Assembly: GCF_001429165.1 (NCBI RefSeq)
Contig: NZ_LMIR01000002.1
Coordinates: 612,810 to 676,809, forward strand
Direction of reading: 5' to 3'
DNA from: Agromyces sp. Root81
GTDB lineage: Bacteria > Actinomycetota > Actinomycetes > Actinomycetales > Microbacteriaceae
Length of the DNA stretch: 64,000 bases
The notes beneath the pieces were generated by a model that searched no databases, was not told the DNA's origin, and worked only from the letters and a program-made list of their open reading frames with translations. The position numbers and the translations under genes are program-made. Positions 10,201 through 17,039 of the stretch are shown here, one piece after another; the stretch's first letter is position 1; each line of letters opens with the position of its first letter.

Positions 10201-12382
10201 TGTAGGTGCCGGCGACGATGTACCCCGATGTCCACGGGTTCGCCTCGTCGTCGGTGGCGTCGTTCAGAGTGAACGGAGTCTGGAACTGTCCGTTGCTGAA
10301 GACGAATTCGAAGTCCTGGTCGTACTCGTCCGGCACGGTCTCCTTGTCGACGAGCAGCTTCGCCCGTTGCGTGTTCGTGAACGTGCACTCGACGGTCTCA
10401 CCTGGATCGAGCTGGATCGTGGCTTCGAGGTCGTCGACCGTCGTCGGCTCGCCGTTGTCGTCGCTGTCGGAGCAGACGAGCATCGTCGTGTCGTACCCCT
10501 CGAGGTCGTCCTCGGTGAGGGTGTACTCGCCAGGCGTGACGTTCTCGAACGGATCGTGCGATCCGGTCCCGTTCTCGGTCGTGATCTCGAACTCGTCATC
10601 GGGCGTCAGCCAGCTGCCATGGTAGGTGAAGGTCGCGTCGTCCTCGCCGACCACCGACTTGTGCACGATGATCCGGCCGTCCTGCCGGTTCGTGAACGTG
10701 CACTCGGTGGTCTGGCCGGCGACGGTCGTCACGGTAACGGACGTGTCGACTTCCTCACCGGCGGTCGAGCAGGTGATGTCGACGAGGTCCCAGTCGGCGG
10801 CGAGCGTCTCCGAGATCTCGACCTCGGTGCCCGGCGCGTATTGGAACGTCGCGCTCGCCCCGTCGGTGAGGGTGTAGTCGTCCTGGCCGGTGGTCTCGAA
10901 GGGGAACTCCACAATGGAGCCGTCGGGCAGCGTCTGCTTCGTCACGGTGACGAAGGAGGTCGCGTTCGTGTAGGTGCAGTTCACCGTCTCGCCCGCGACC
11001 GTCGCGATCGTGGTCGTGCCCAGTGCGAGGTCTTCAGCCGTCGGCTCGACCTCCTGGCCGTCGACGGTGCAGACGATGTCGGCGAGGGTCCACTGCGCAT
11101 TGGGGGTCTCGGCGATCGTGACCTCGGTCCCGGGAGCGAACTGGATCGGGGGCGAGGTCTCACCGTCGCTCAGCGCGTCGATCGGGGTGCCGTTGACCGT
11201 GAAGGCGAAGTCGCCCTCGGCTCCGGCCGGGTTCGTGATCTTCGACACGTCGAGGTACGAGGTGGCATTGGTGATCACGCACGACGTCGTCGTCGCCGTC
11301 TCGACCGGGAAGGTGTCGGTCGGGTCGTCGAGTACGATCGGGTCGCCGTCGCCGACGGTGCAGACGATCGAGTACTGCGACCACGGGGCGCCGTCGGGGA
11401 TCGACTCGGTGAGGGTGAAGTCGTCACCCGGGTCGACATCGGTGTAGCTGTCGGTCTCGTCAATGAGGAGATCGCCGGTCGCCGGGAAATTCGCGCTGTC
11501 GACCGCGTAGCCGAAGAGCGTCGGGTCGTCAGTGGCGAGGTCGTTCAGCGACTCCTTCGTCACCTCGAGTGCGCCACACGTCGACGGCGGCGTCACGGTG
11601 AGGGGGGCGACATACCCCTTGAGGTTGCCGGCGCCGCTGCCTCCGGTGATCGAACGCATGTAGACCGTGGCGAGGTCGGTGACGGGCGGGCAGCCCGGGG
11701 CGACGTCGGCGAGTTCGGTGAGATCGAGGCCCACCTCGAAGAAGCTGCCCTCCTCGCCGTCGATCTCGATGGTGCCGACCGCGCTCGCGAACCCGGTCGT
11801 GTCGGTCGTGCAGTCACCCGGATCCGAGTTCACGTCGTCGGGGTAGTCGGCCTGATTGTCGTAGGGGCAGAGCTGGCCCAGCTCCGGGTCGTCGCCGCCG
11901 TTCATGTTGATGTAGGCGACGATGCCGCCTTCTTCGTGGAGCGGCCGCGGTGTGTTGTTCGGCCCCAGATTGGCGCCGGCGAACGAGAGGTCGATCGCAT
12001 ACTTGCCCGTGCCGCTCTCACCGGTGCGCTCCCACGCCACGTAGAGGTAGTAGTGCCCGTCGGCGCCGACCTGCGCGTACGAGTACACCCTCGCGAAGTC
12101 GCCCTTGTCGGGGGTGCTCCCCGCCGAGGTCCAGGTCGTCGGGCTGTCGACGTCCTTGGACGAGGCGCTGTACGTGCCGCCCTGAGTGGTCGTCGTCTCG
12201 TCGACGTTGTCCCAGTCGAGCACGCCAGGTGGACAGTCGACGGGCTTGTCGCCGTCGATCTCGAAGCCACCGAGGTCGCAGTCGGGTGCGGCTGCGGCCG
12301 GTGATGCGAGGACGATCGGGCTGAGTAGCGCGGTCAACAATGCGGATATCGCGACGACAACGCCGCCCTTGCGTGAGAACAC
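7214..12382 (-). CDS. Giant sortase-anchored surface protein with about 13 CnaB-like repeats
   Basis: The 1722-residue secreted protein starts with a signal peptide (about residues 1-32, ending ASPAAAAP) and a unique head domain (33-250, with CDLGGFEIDGDKPVDCPPG). A serial array of about 13 prealbumin/CnaB-like (DUF5979-type) domains follows. Each begins with a V-x-x-x-K strand, has Y-T-(L/V)-x-E in the middle and ends C-x-x-T-N: the Lys/Glu/Asn set that forms intramolecular isopeptide bonds, plus a probable disulfide. The end is MPVTG (LPXTG-like), a transmembrane helix and RRRRQ, so a sortase should attach it to peptidoglycan. The GTG start at 12382 follows AAGGAAA. It is paralogous to the gene at 17040-20156. 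Likely an adhesin or surface fibre; ligand unknown. Confidence 0.88.
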   Translation of the reverse strand: MFSRKGGVVVAISALLTALLSPIVLASPAAAAPDCDLGGFEIDGDKPVDCPPGVLDWDNVDETTTTQGGTYSASSKDVDSPTTWTSAGSTPDKGDFARVYSYAQVGADGHYYLYVAWERTGESGTGKYAIDLSFAGANLGPNNTPRPLHEEGGIVAYINMNGGDDPELGQLCPYDNQADYPDDVNSDPGDCTTDTTGFASAVGTIEIDGEEGSFFEVGLDLTELADVAPGCPPVTDLATVYMRSITGGSGAGNLKGYVAPLTVTPPSTCGALEVTKESLNDLATDDPTLFGYAVDSANFPATGDLLIDETDSYTDVDPGDDFTLTESIPDGAPWSQYSIVCTVGDGDPIVLDDPTDTFPVETATTTSCVITNATSYLDVSKITNPAGAEGDFAFTVNGTPIDALSDGETSPPIQFAPGTEVTIAETPNAQWTLADIVCTVDGQEVEPTAEDLALGTTTIATVAGETVNCTYTNATSFVTVTKQTLPDGSIVEFPFETTGQDDYTLTDGASATFQYAPGTEVEISETLAADWDLVDITCSTAGEEVDTSVTVTTVAGQTTECTFTNRQDGRIIVHKSVVGEDDATFTYHGSWLTPDDEFEITTENGTGSHDPFENVTPGEYTLTEDDLEGYDTTMLVCSDSDDNGEPTTVDDLEATIQLDPGETVECTFTNTQRAKLLVDKETVPDEYDQDFEFVFSNGQFQTPFTLNDATDDEANPWTSGYIVAGTYTVTETLVDHWSLTSISCGDRDGATTTIELAPGQVVTCVFQNIAHTGEVSLTKSVTGVDPSYQWSFDFALIEEPDGDPDVQTVDNSALPDSATATWSELEVGSTYTLIEQDVPDGWDIGEIVCNNGELEDASDDPGFQFEVTPGLVLDCTVENTASPADVDVTKTVSNVADGFEWEFDFTIDPVPAAQDATQTASGTGEESDTVSWNQLVPGTHYTVTEEVVGGWAQGAISCSADDQALVDLNGDDPGFEFVAEVGVSIDCEVTNRAEPGEVSLTKSVEGVADGFEWEFDFALIEEPDGDPDVQTVDSSALPGSATVTWSDLEVGSTYTLIEQDVPDGWTIGEIVCNAGELEDLSDDPGFQFEVTPGLVVECMVTNTAEPGDVTVTKTTSGVSDDFDWAFDFTIDPVPAEQDATQTAEGTGPGDDSVSWSDLVPGAHYTITEEVVGGWVQSDIACWVDESALEDLNGDDPGFEFVAGVGISITCTVTNRAVPVDIDVTKSAVGGDGTFEFALQPLDEDGEPVGDAMIASVDTEQGTGVATFENLLPGSRFSLSEVDPGGDWIAGGLTCTVTHADDSEETLDTSDFTIQPGDSISCEITNEKKGTIIIHKVVEGLDNATFDYTGTWLPEPSEFAIETETDEEGIHRGTATFTQIAGGEYTVTELPIEGYDTTNLVCADPDGGTVADEAHLVATIDLDPGEIVECTYTNTQRVKVLVDKETVPDEFDQDFDFLFGGGEAGVEFTLNDATDDEAGPWDSGWLPAGEYTVEEAALEGWALTDIDCGEVDLAELRTVVALEPGMVVTCTFTNAKRGPVVLDKVVKDDSVVDHGDGTWSIEYLLTATSSSHIEELYDLSDELKYGGNITVLTSDIVSLDGITVNEGWNGLDDLVVATDVAIPALGMHEYLVTVTVRVGSSITSAQADCTLGSGDTGTGLLNTAELTSWSGTDDAEACAPVKVPPAPPMPVTGIELGAIWAGLLLAGAGGVLMLMRRRRQLGA

Positions 12383-12642
12383 GGCTCGGTTTCCTTACGT
12401 GTCGGGTCCGCCGCCCTCGGGATGGGCAGTGGCACGTAGCACGCACGTTAGTCCTGAGCTTTCATCACGGACATGGCCCAAAACGGGGGACAACCGAACT
12501 CCCCCTCGACAGCCCGCCCAGCAGCCGGCACCTCGAACACCCTGATCCGACAGGAGATACCCGGAAGTACGCGGATGCACGCGGAACCGTGCCGCTCGAA
12601 TCGCCGAGAGGCGGCCTCGCAATTGCAACCCAGAGCGACCTG

Positions 12643-12659
12643 CCGTTACCGAATCGTGA
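12643..12659 (-). promoter_or_regulatory. Shared upstream box, MtrA-like direct repeat
   Basis: CCGTTACCGAATCGTGA here is identical to 20449-20465, upstream of the paralogous surface-protein gene. On the minus strand it reads (A)TCAC-N6-GTAAC, resembling the GTNAC-N6-GTNAC direct repeats bound by the response regulator MtrA in actinobacteria. The regulator assignment is inference; the shared sequence is observed. Confidence 0.5.
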
Positions 12660-12730
12660 TGTTCGCGCTGTCCCCCATCCACGCGACGACCGCATCGCCG
12701 AGCCGGGCGCCCGCGCGCCGAGCGCTAACA

Positions 12731-12760
12731 TATCGATATTCGATGTATCGTTCTTCGATA
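12731..12760 (+). promoter_or_regulatory. Tandem 15-bp operators of the DUF2975 operon
   Basis: Two abutting imperfect dyads of the form TATCG-N5-CGAT(A/G) occupy 12731-12745 and 12746-12760, 30 bases before the DUF2975 start, in otherwise GC-rich DNA. They are probable binding sites for the Cro/C1 regulator encoded downstream. Confidence 0.6.
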
Positions 12761-12790
12761 CGACAGTTCGTTCGAACCCGGAGGATCGCA

Positions 12791-13411
12791 ATGACCACCA
12801 CCACCAACACGTACCGACCCAGCAGGACCGACATCGTCGGCATGTGGGCCTTCCTCGGCGCCGGGGTGGTGATCGCCGGCGGGGCCGTCGCCGCCGCGGT
12901 CCTCCGCATCATCGAGGTGCTGCCCAATCAGGATGTACAGGTGGCCGCCCGGTTCTCCGACACCGTCGCCGAGGCGCCGATCGGCCCCGACGGCGCAGCG
13001 CTGCCGGTGATCCTGGATCGTGCGATGATCACCGCCGAGTCGCTCCCCGCTGCGTCACTCGTCGCCCTCGTGATCGAGCAGGTCGTCGCGGCGCTCACGA
13101 TCGTCGTGGTCGTCACCTGCCTCGTGCTCCTGAGCCGTTCGGTCATGCGAGGCCAGGTGTTCAGCCGACGCAACACGCGCCTCGTGACGACCGCCGGTTT
13201 CACCGGCCTCATCGGTTTCGCGGCAGCGCCCTTCTTCGGCAACATGGCCGCCAACGGTGCCTTCGCCACGCTCAGCGACGGCACCTTCGACAACGTCGTG
13301 ATGTCGGTCGAACTGACACCGCTCATCCTCATCGCATTCGTCGCCGCCATGGCCGGCGTCGTGTTCGCGATCGGCGACCGCCTGCAGCGCGACACCGAGG
13401 GGCTCGTCTGA
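12791..13411 (+). CDS. DUF2975-family membrane protein
   Basis: The 206-residue protein has four predicted transmembrane helices (about 18-40, 85-110, 125-145, 170-195) with an extracytoplasmic loop between the first two. Proteins of this family are typically encoded just before a small YozG-like Cro/C1 regulator, exactly as here: the stop and the next ATG share a base (TGATG). The role of DUF2975 is unknown. The ATG at 12791 is preceded by GGAGG at the usual distance; upstream in-frame ATGs lie in non-coding-looking DNA. Confidence 0.8.
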   Translation: MTTTTNTYRPSRTDIVGMWAFLGAGVVIAGGAVAAAVLRIIEVLPNQDVQVAARFSDTVAEAPIGPDGAALPVILDRAMITAESLPAASLVALVIEQVVAALTIVVVVTCLVLLSRSVMRGQVFSRRNTRLVTTAGFTGLIGFAAAPFFGNMAANGAFATLSDGTFDNVVMSVELTPLILIAFVAAMAGVVFAIGDRLQRDTEGLV

Positions 13412-13659
13412 TGGCGCCGGCGGAGCCCGACGAGGCATCCGATGTGCACTGCAGGCTCGACGAGCTGCTCACGGCTCGCGGCATGACGCTCGCACGCCTC
13501 GCCGAACTCGTCGGCGTCACCGTGGTCAACCTCAGCGTGCTGAAGAACGACCGCGCCCGCGCCATCCGCTTCTCGACCCTGCAGGCGATCTGCGAGGTGC
13601 TCGAGTGCGAGATCGGAGAGCTGCTCGTGCTCCGGCGCTCCCGGCCGGAGGCTACTTGA
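13411..13659 (+). CDS. YozG-like Cro/C1 helix-turn-helix regulator
   Basis: The 82-residue DNA-binding protein is mostly one helix-turn-helix domain: LDELLTARGMTLARLAELVG, then NLSVLKNDRARAIRFSTLQA and IGELLVL. This is the small autoregulator partnered with DUF2975 proteins. It is translationally coupled to the upstream gene and probably binds the tandem TATCG-N5-CGATA sites ahead of the operon. The 3' end overlaps the convergent lipoprotein gene by 8 bases. Confidence 0.85.
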   Translation: MAPAEPDEASDVHCRLDELLTARGMTLARLAELVGVTVVNLSVLKNDRARAIRFSTLQAICEVLECEIGELLVLRRSRPEAT

Positions 13660-14134
13660 CGGGAACCTCGACCTCGGCGCCGAAGACCTCGACGATGAGC
13701 GGCTCGGTCGTCGTGACGGTCGTCGGCGTCCAGAAGAGCGTGGTGTGCGGCACGAAGTCCATCGTGCAGATCTCGTCTTCGGACCGCTGGACGAGATCGA
13801 TCGCGACGCGGTTGCCCTCGCCGGCCTCCTCCAGCACGCGGATCTGCTCGCCCACGACCGGGCACGTCGAGCTGCCGGAGATGGTGAGCGCGAGCTGGCC
13901 GCCGTCGGCCCACCACACGACCACGGGGCCATTCTCGGAGGACTGCGTCTCTTCTTCGTCACCGGCCGGATCGGTACCCGAATCGACGTCGACCACGTCG
14001 GCGTCGGCCTCGGTCGGTACCCCTGGGAAGTCCTCGGCGGGGGTCGACGGCGGGTTGCATCCCGACAGCAGGAACACCGACGAGACCGCAAGGGCGAGGA
14101 GACCAGCACGACGGAGCCGCATCGAGGGAGCCAT
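13652..14134 (-). CDS. Lipoprotein, function unknown
   Basis: The 160-residue exported lipoprotein has a signal peptide ending in the lipobox LLSGC (cysteine near residue 26), an acidic low-complexity linker (about 35-65) and a beta-rich C-terminal domain. The outer domain contains two cysteines (STCPVV, EICTMDF), perhaps a disulfide. No family is recognised. Transcribed alone, divergently from the pirin gene. Confidence 0.75.
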   Translation of the reverse strand: MAPSMRLRRAGLLALAVSSVFLLSGCNPPSTPAEDFPGVPTEADADVVDVDSGTDPAGDEEETQSSENGPVVVWWADGGQLALTISGSSTCPVVGEQIRVLEEAGEGNRVAIDLVQRSEDEICTMDFVPHTTLFWTPTTVTTTEPLIVEVFGAEVEVPVK

Positions 14135-14180
14135 ACCGTCATGCTAATGGTCGCCCCTGCTCCATGGGCGGGTGCCGGCG

Positions 14181-14194
14181 TAGAATTTCGCGCA
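14181..14194 (+). promoter_or_regulatory. -10 box giving a leaderless pirin transcript
   Basis: TAGAAT at 14181-14186 lies seven bases before the ATG at 14194 and there is no ribosome-binding sequence, so transcription probably begins at the start codon itself. Confidence 0.5.
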
Positions 14195-15222
14195 TGAGCA
14201 ACCTCGAGCGCGATCCGGTCGAACTGCTCTGCGCCGCCGAGGAGCCGGCCGGCCCCCTGGTGCAGGTCCTGTCGGCCCGCGACGTGCCGCTCGGCGGCCC
14301 CCGCGCGATGAACGTCCGACGCACCCTCCCCCAACGCGGACGCACGACGATCGGCGCCTGGTGCTTCGCCGACCACTACGGTCCCGACGAGGTGCAGCTC
14401 ACGGCCGGCATGGTCGTGCCCCCGCACCCGCACACCGGGCTCCAGACCGTCAGCTGGCTCTTCGAAGGCGAGATCGAGCACCGCGACTCCGCCGGCAGCC
14501 ACGCCATGGTGCGGCCCGGCTCCGTCAACCTCATGACGGCGGGGCGCGGCATCTCGCACTCCGAGGTCTCGACGCCCGAGACCACCCGACTCCACGGCGT
14601 GCAGCTCTGGGTGGCGCTGCCCGACGCATCCCGGCATGTCGGCCCGTTCTTCGAGCACGCCGACACGCTTCCCGTCGGCATCGGCGACGCGACCGTGCGG
14701 GTGTTCGTCGGTTCCCTCGCGGGCGGCGTCGCGCCCGACGCATCCGTCACCGTCTTCTCGCCCCTGCTCGGCGCCCAGATCGACCTGCCGCCCTTCGGCA
14801 CCGTCGACCTCGAGCTCGACCCGACGTTCGAGCACGGCGTGCTCGTCGATGCCGGACCGGTCGAGATCAGTGCGACGGATGCCCCGCCCGGCGGCGTCTC
14901 GAACGGCGGCGTGTCGGCAACGGCCACGTGGAGCGAGCTCGCCTACCTCGAGACCGGGCGCCGCAGCATCCGCCTCTCGGCCGAGGCGCAGGCCGTGCGG
15001 GTGATCCTGCTCGGCGGCGTGCCGTTCGGCGAGGAGATCGTGATGTGGTGGAACTTCATCGGCCGCGACCACGATGAGATCGTCGAGTTCCGCCGGCAGT
15101 GGCAGGCCGACGTCATCGGCCGTGACAACCCCGACGGGCGCTTCGGCACCGTCGACGGGTACGACGGCGCGGCGCTGCCCGCGCCCGAGCTGCCGACCGT
15201 GCGCCTGAAGCCCCGCAAGTAG
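14194..15222 (+). CDS. Pirin-family cupin protein
   Basis: The 342-residue bicupin has pirin signatures in the first domain: HPHTGLQTVSWLFEGEIEHR, which supplies metal-binding histidines and glutamate, then GRGISHSE. The second cupin (about 190-300) lacks an obvious metal set. Some bacterial pirins oxidise flavonols (quercetinase), others bind metabolic enzymes; the substrate here cannot be told. The gene ends directly against the convergent cls stop with no spacer. Confidence 0.9.
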   Translation: MSNLERDPVELLCAAEEPAGPLVQVLSARDVPLGGPRAMNVRRTLPQRGRTTIGAWCFADHYGPDEVQLTAGMVVPPHPHTGLQTVSWLFEGEIEHRDSAGSHAMVRPGSVNLMTAGRGISHSEVSTPETTRLHGVQLWVALPDASRHVGPFFEHADTLPVGIGDATVRVFVGSLAGGVAPDASVTVFSPLLGAQIDLPPFGTVDLELDPTFEHGVLVDAGPVEISATDAPPGGVSNGGVSATATWSELAYLETGRRSIRLSAEAQAVRVILLGGVPFGEEIVMWWNFIGRDHDEIVEFRRQWQADVIGRDNPDGRFGTVDGYDGAALPAPELPTVRLKPRK

Positions 15223-16689
15223 CTACTGCAGCGCCGACGAGAGGCGCGCGAGGTTGTCGAGCACGGTCGAGCCCAGCGGCTGCTTCATCCACTCGTCGAG
15301 CGTCAGCTCGCGGCTGTCACGACGGTAGCCGTCTTCGACGGCGCGCATCTCGCGCACGAACGAGGCCCCGCGCACGAGGAGCGAGATCTCCATGTTCAGC
15401 TCGAACGAGCGGATGTCCATGTTGCTCGACCCGATCACCGCGACGTCGTCGTCGATCGTGAAGTGCTTCGAGTGCAGGATGTAGGGCGCCTTGAACATGA
15501 AGATCTTCACGCCGGCGCGCAGCAGTGCCTCGTAGTACGAACGCTGCGCGTGATAGACGAGCGCCTGGTCGCCGATCTCCGAGACGAAGAGCTCGACGTG
15601 GACGCCCCGTTGGGTGGCACCGCTGATCGCCCGCAGCATCGCCTCGTCGGGCACGAAGTACGGGCTCGTGAGGATGATGCGCTCCTCGGCCGCGTAGAGC
15701 AGCGCGAGGAAGAGCTTCAGGTTGTTCTCGTTCGGGAACCCGGGCCCGCTCGGCACGACCTGGCAGTCGAGGTCCTGCGCCTCGCCGGGCTGGTCGAGGG
15801 AGTCGGAGAGGTCGCGCACCGGTTCCTCGCCGGTCTCGAGGTACCAGTCGGTCGCGAAGATCGCGTCGAGTCCGGCCACGATCGGCCCCTCGACGCGAGC
15901 CACGAGCTCTTTCCACTTGAGACCGCGACGGATGTTGCCCGGCTTGTTGTAGCTGCGATCGATGATGTTCTGCGACCCCATGAACCCGACCTCGCCGTCG
16001 ACGACGAGGATCTTGCGATGGTTGCGCAGGTCGGGCCGCTGGTACTTGCCCTTGAGCGGCTGCACCGGAAGCATGAGCTGCCACCGCACGCCCATCGCGG
16101 TGAGTCGCTTGAGGGTCTTGCGGTAGCCCTTCACCCGGAGCGATGCGACGTGGTCGAGCATGAGGCGAACGTCGACCCCGCGTGCGACCGCCTCACCGAG
16201 GGCGTCGAAGAACGGCGCTGTCGTGGCGTCGAGGGCGAGGATGTAGAACTCGACGTGCACGTAGCGCTTGGCACCGCGCACCGCGGCCGTCATCGCGTCG
16301 AGCGAGCCCTGGTAGTCGCCGATGAGGCTCGCACTGTTGGAACCGATGAGCGGCATCGACCCGAGGTTGCGGTTCAGCCGGACGACCCCCTCGAACCATG
16401 CGGGCCAGTGGCCGGGGTCGCTGACCCGTTCGACACCGTGCGTCGACTCGCGGATGTACCGGTCGACCTCGGCCTGCTTCGCGCGCCGGTGCTTCGGCAG
16501 CTTCGGATTGCCGATGAGCAGGAAGAAGAACACCCCGATGAACGGGAGGAAGAAGATCGCGAGCAGCCAGGCCATGCCCGCGGTCGGGCGGCGGTTGCGC
16601 GGCACGACGATGATCGCGGTGACACGGATGACCATGTCGATGACGACGACGATGCCGGCGAAGAGGAGCGCCGTCTGCTCCGAGGTCAT
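15223..16689 (-). CDS. cls: Cardiolipin synthase (phospholipase D family)
   Basis: The 488-residue membrane enzyme condenses phosphatidylglycerol (or uses another donor) to make cardiolipin. Two N-terminal transmembrane helices (about 8-28 and 37-58, PLDc_N) precede two catalytic HKD motifs: HRKILVVDGEVGFMGSQN near residue 225 and HSKHFTIDDDVAVIGSSNMD near 405. The length is typical. A 58-residue membrane protein ends four bases upstream, so they form an operon. A frameshifted remnant of a second cls 5' end lies at 20510-20592. Confidence 0.93.
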   Translation of the reverse strand: MTSEQTALLFAGIVVVIDMVIRVTAIIVVPRNRRPTAGMAWLLAIFFLPFIGVFFFLLIGNPKLPKHRRAKQAEVDRYIRESTHGVERVSDPGHWPAWFEGVVRLNRNLGSMPLIGSNSASLIGDYQGSLDAMTAAVRGAKRYVHVEFYILALDATTAPFFDALGEAVARGVDVRLMLDHVASLRVKGYRKTLKRLTAMGVRWQLMLPVQPLKGKYQRPDLRNHRKILVVDGEVGFMGSQNIIDRSYNKPGNIRRGLKWKELVARVEGPIVAGLDAIFATDWYLETGEEPVRDLSDSLDQPGEAQDLDCQVVPSGPGFPNENNLKLFLALLYAAEERIILTSPYFVPDEAMLRAISGATQRGVHVELFVSEIGDQALVYHAQRSYYEALLRAGVKIFMFKAPYILHSKHFTIDDDVAVIGSSNMDIRSFELNMEISLLVRGASFVREMRAVEDGYRRDSRELTLDEWMKQPLGSTVLDNLARLSSALQ

Positions 16690-16693
16690 GCCG

Positions 16694-16870
16694 TCAGGCT
16701 GCCGGTCGCTGCTTGGCGAGCTTGGCCCGCTCCTCCGCCTCGACTCGGGAGTACGCCTTGCGCTCGTTGCGATCGGCGTGGATGACGGCGCGCATCACGA
16801 ACCAGAAGATGAGCCCGATGAGCACCGTCGGCGCGAGCGACCAGATCGCATTCGCCCAGAAATCGTCCAT
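16694..16870 (-). CDS. Small membrane protein upstream of cls
   Basis: The 58-residue protein has one transmembrane helix (LAPTVLIGLIFWFVMRAVI) and a charged Arg/Lys/Glu C-terminus (RNERKAYSRVEAEERAK). The ATG at 16870 has CTGGAG five bases upstream. It ends four bases before the cls start, implying co-expression; a role near cardiolipin synthase is plausible but unproven. Confidence 0.7.
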   Translation of the reverse strand: MDDFWANAIWSLAPTVLIGLIFWFVMRAVIHADRNERKAYSRVEAEERAKLAKQRPAA

Positions 16871-16950
16871 AGTCACTCCAGACTACGTTGTTCCTCCTGG
16901 AAACGGGCACTGGCTGCGCACCCGCCTCGGGAGGACCTCGGAATCCCCCA

Positions 16951-16996
16951 GGACACGATGACGGCCCGGTCGATCGACCGGGCCGTCATCGTGTCC
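16951..16996. terminator. 46-bp perfect palindrome
   Basis: A fully palindromic 46-base sequence (23 + 23, centre GGTCGATCGACC) with no unpaired loop base lies between the second giant surface-protein gene and the cls operon start. As RNA it would fold into a very stable hairpin; it probably acts as a terminator for the surface-protein transcript. Confidence 0.75.
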
Positions 16997-16999
16997 CGT

Positions 17000-17032
17000 C
17001 GCCGGGCCCGAACTTCAGGTTCGGACCCGGCG
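17000..17032. terminator. Hairpin just after the second giant surface-protein gene
   Basis: Inverted arms CGCCGGG-c-CCGAAC and GTTCGG-a-CCCGGCG with a five-base loop lie eight bases past the stop at 17040. With the 46-bp palindrome this makes a tandem terminator. Confidence 0.8.
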
Positions 17033-17039
17033 AGGGCCG

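Larger units (their letters stand above)
12383..12790. other. Intergenic region between divergent genes
   Basis: About 400 bases without a credible gene lie between the giant surface-protein gene (minus) and the DUF2975 operon (plus). They hold the 17-base box shared with the paralogous surface-protein gene (12643-12659) and, near the right edge, two adjacent 15-base dyads ahead of the DUF2975 gene. I see no RNA gene. Confidence 0.7.

Noticed and set aside
7226-12304. A 1692-codon open frame on the plus strand opposite the giant surface protein
   Set aside because: It is the antisense shadow of a repetitive GC-rich gene: Arg/Val/Asp-rich low-complexity translation, no signal or domain, while the minus frame has a signal peptide, repeats and a sortase motif.
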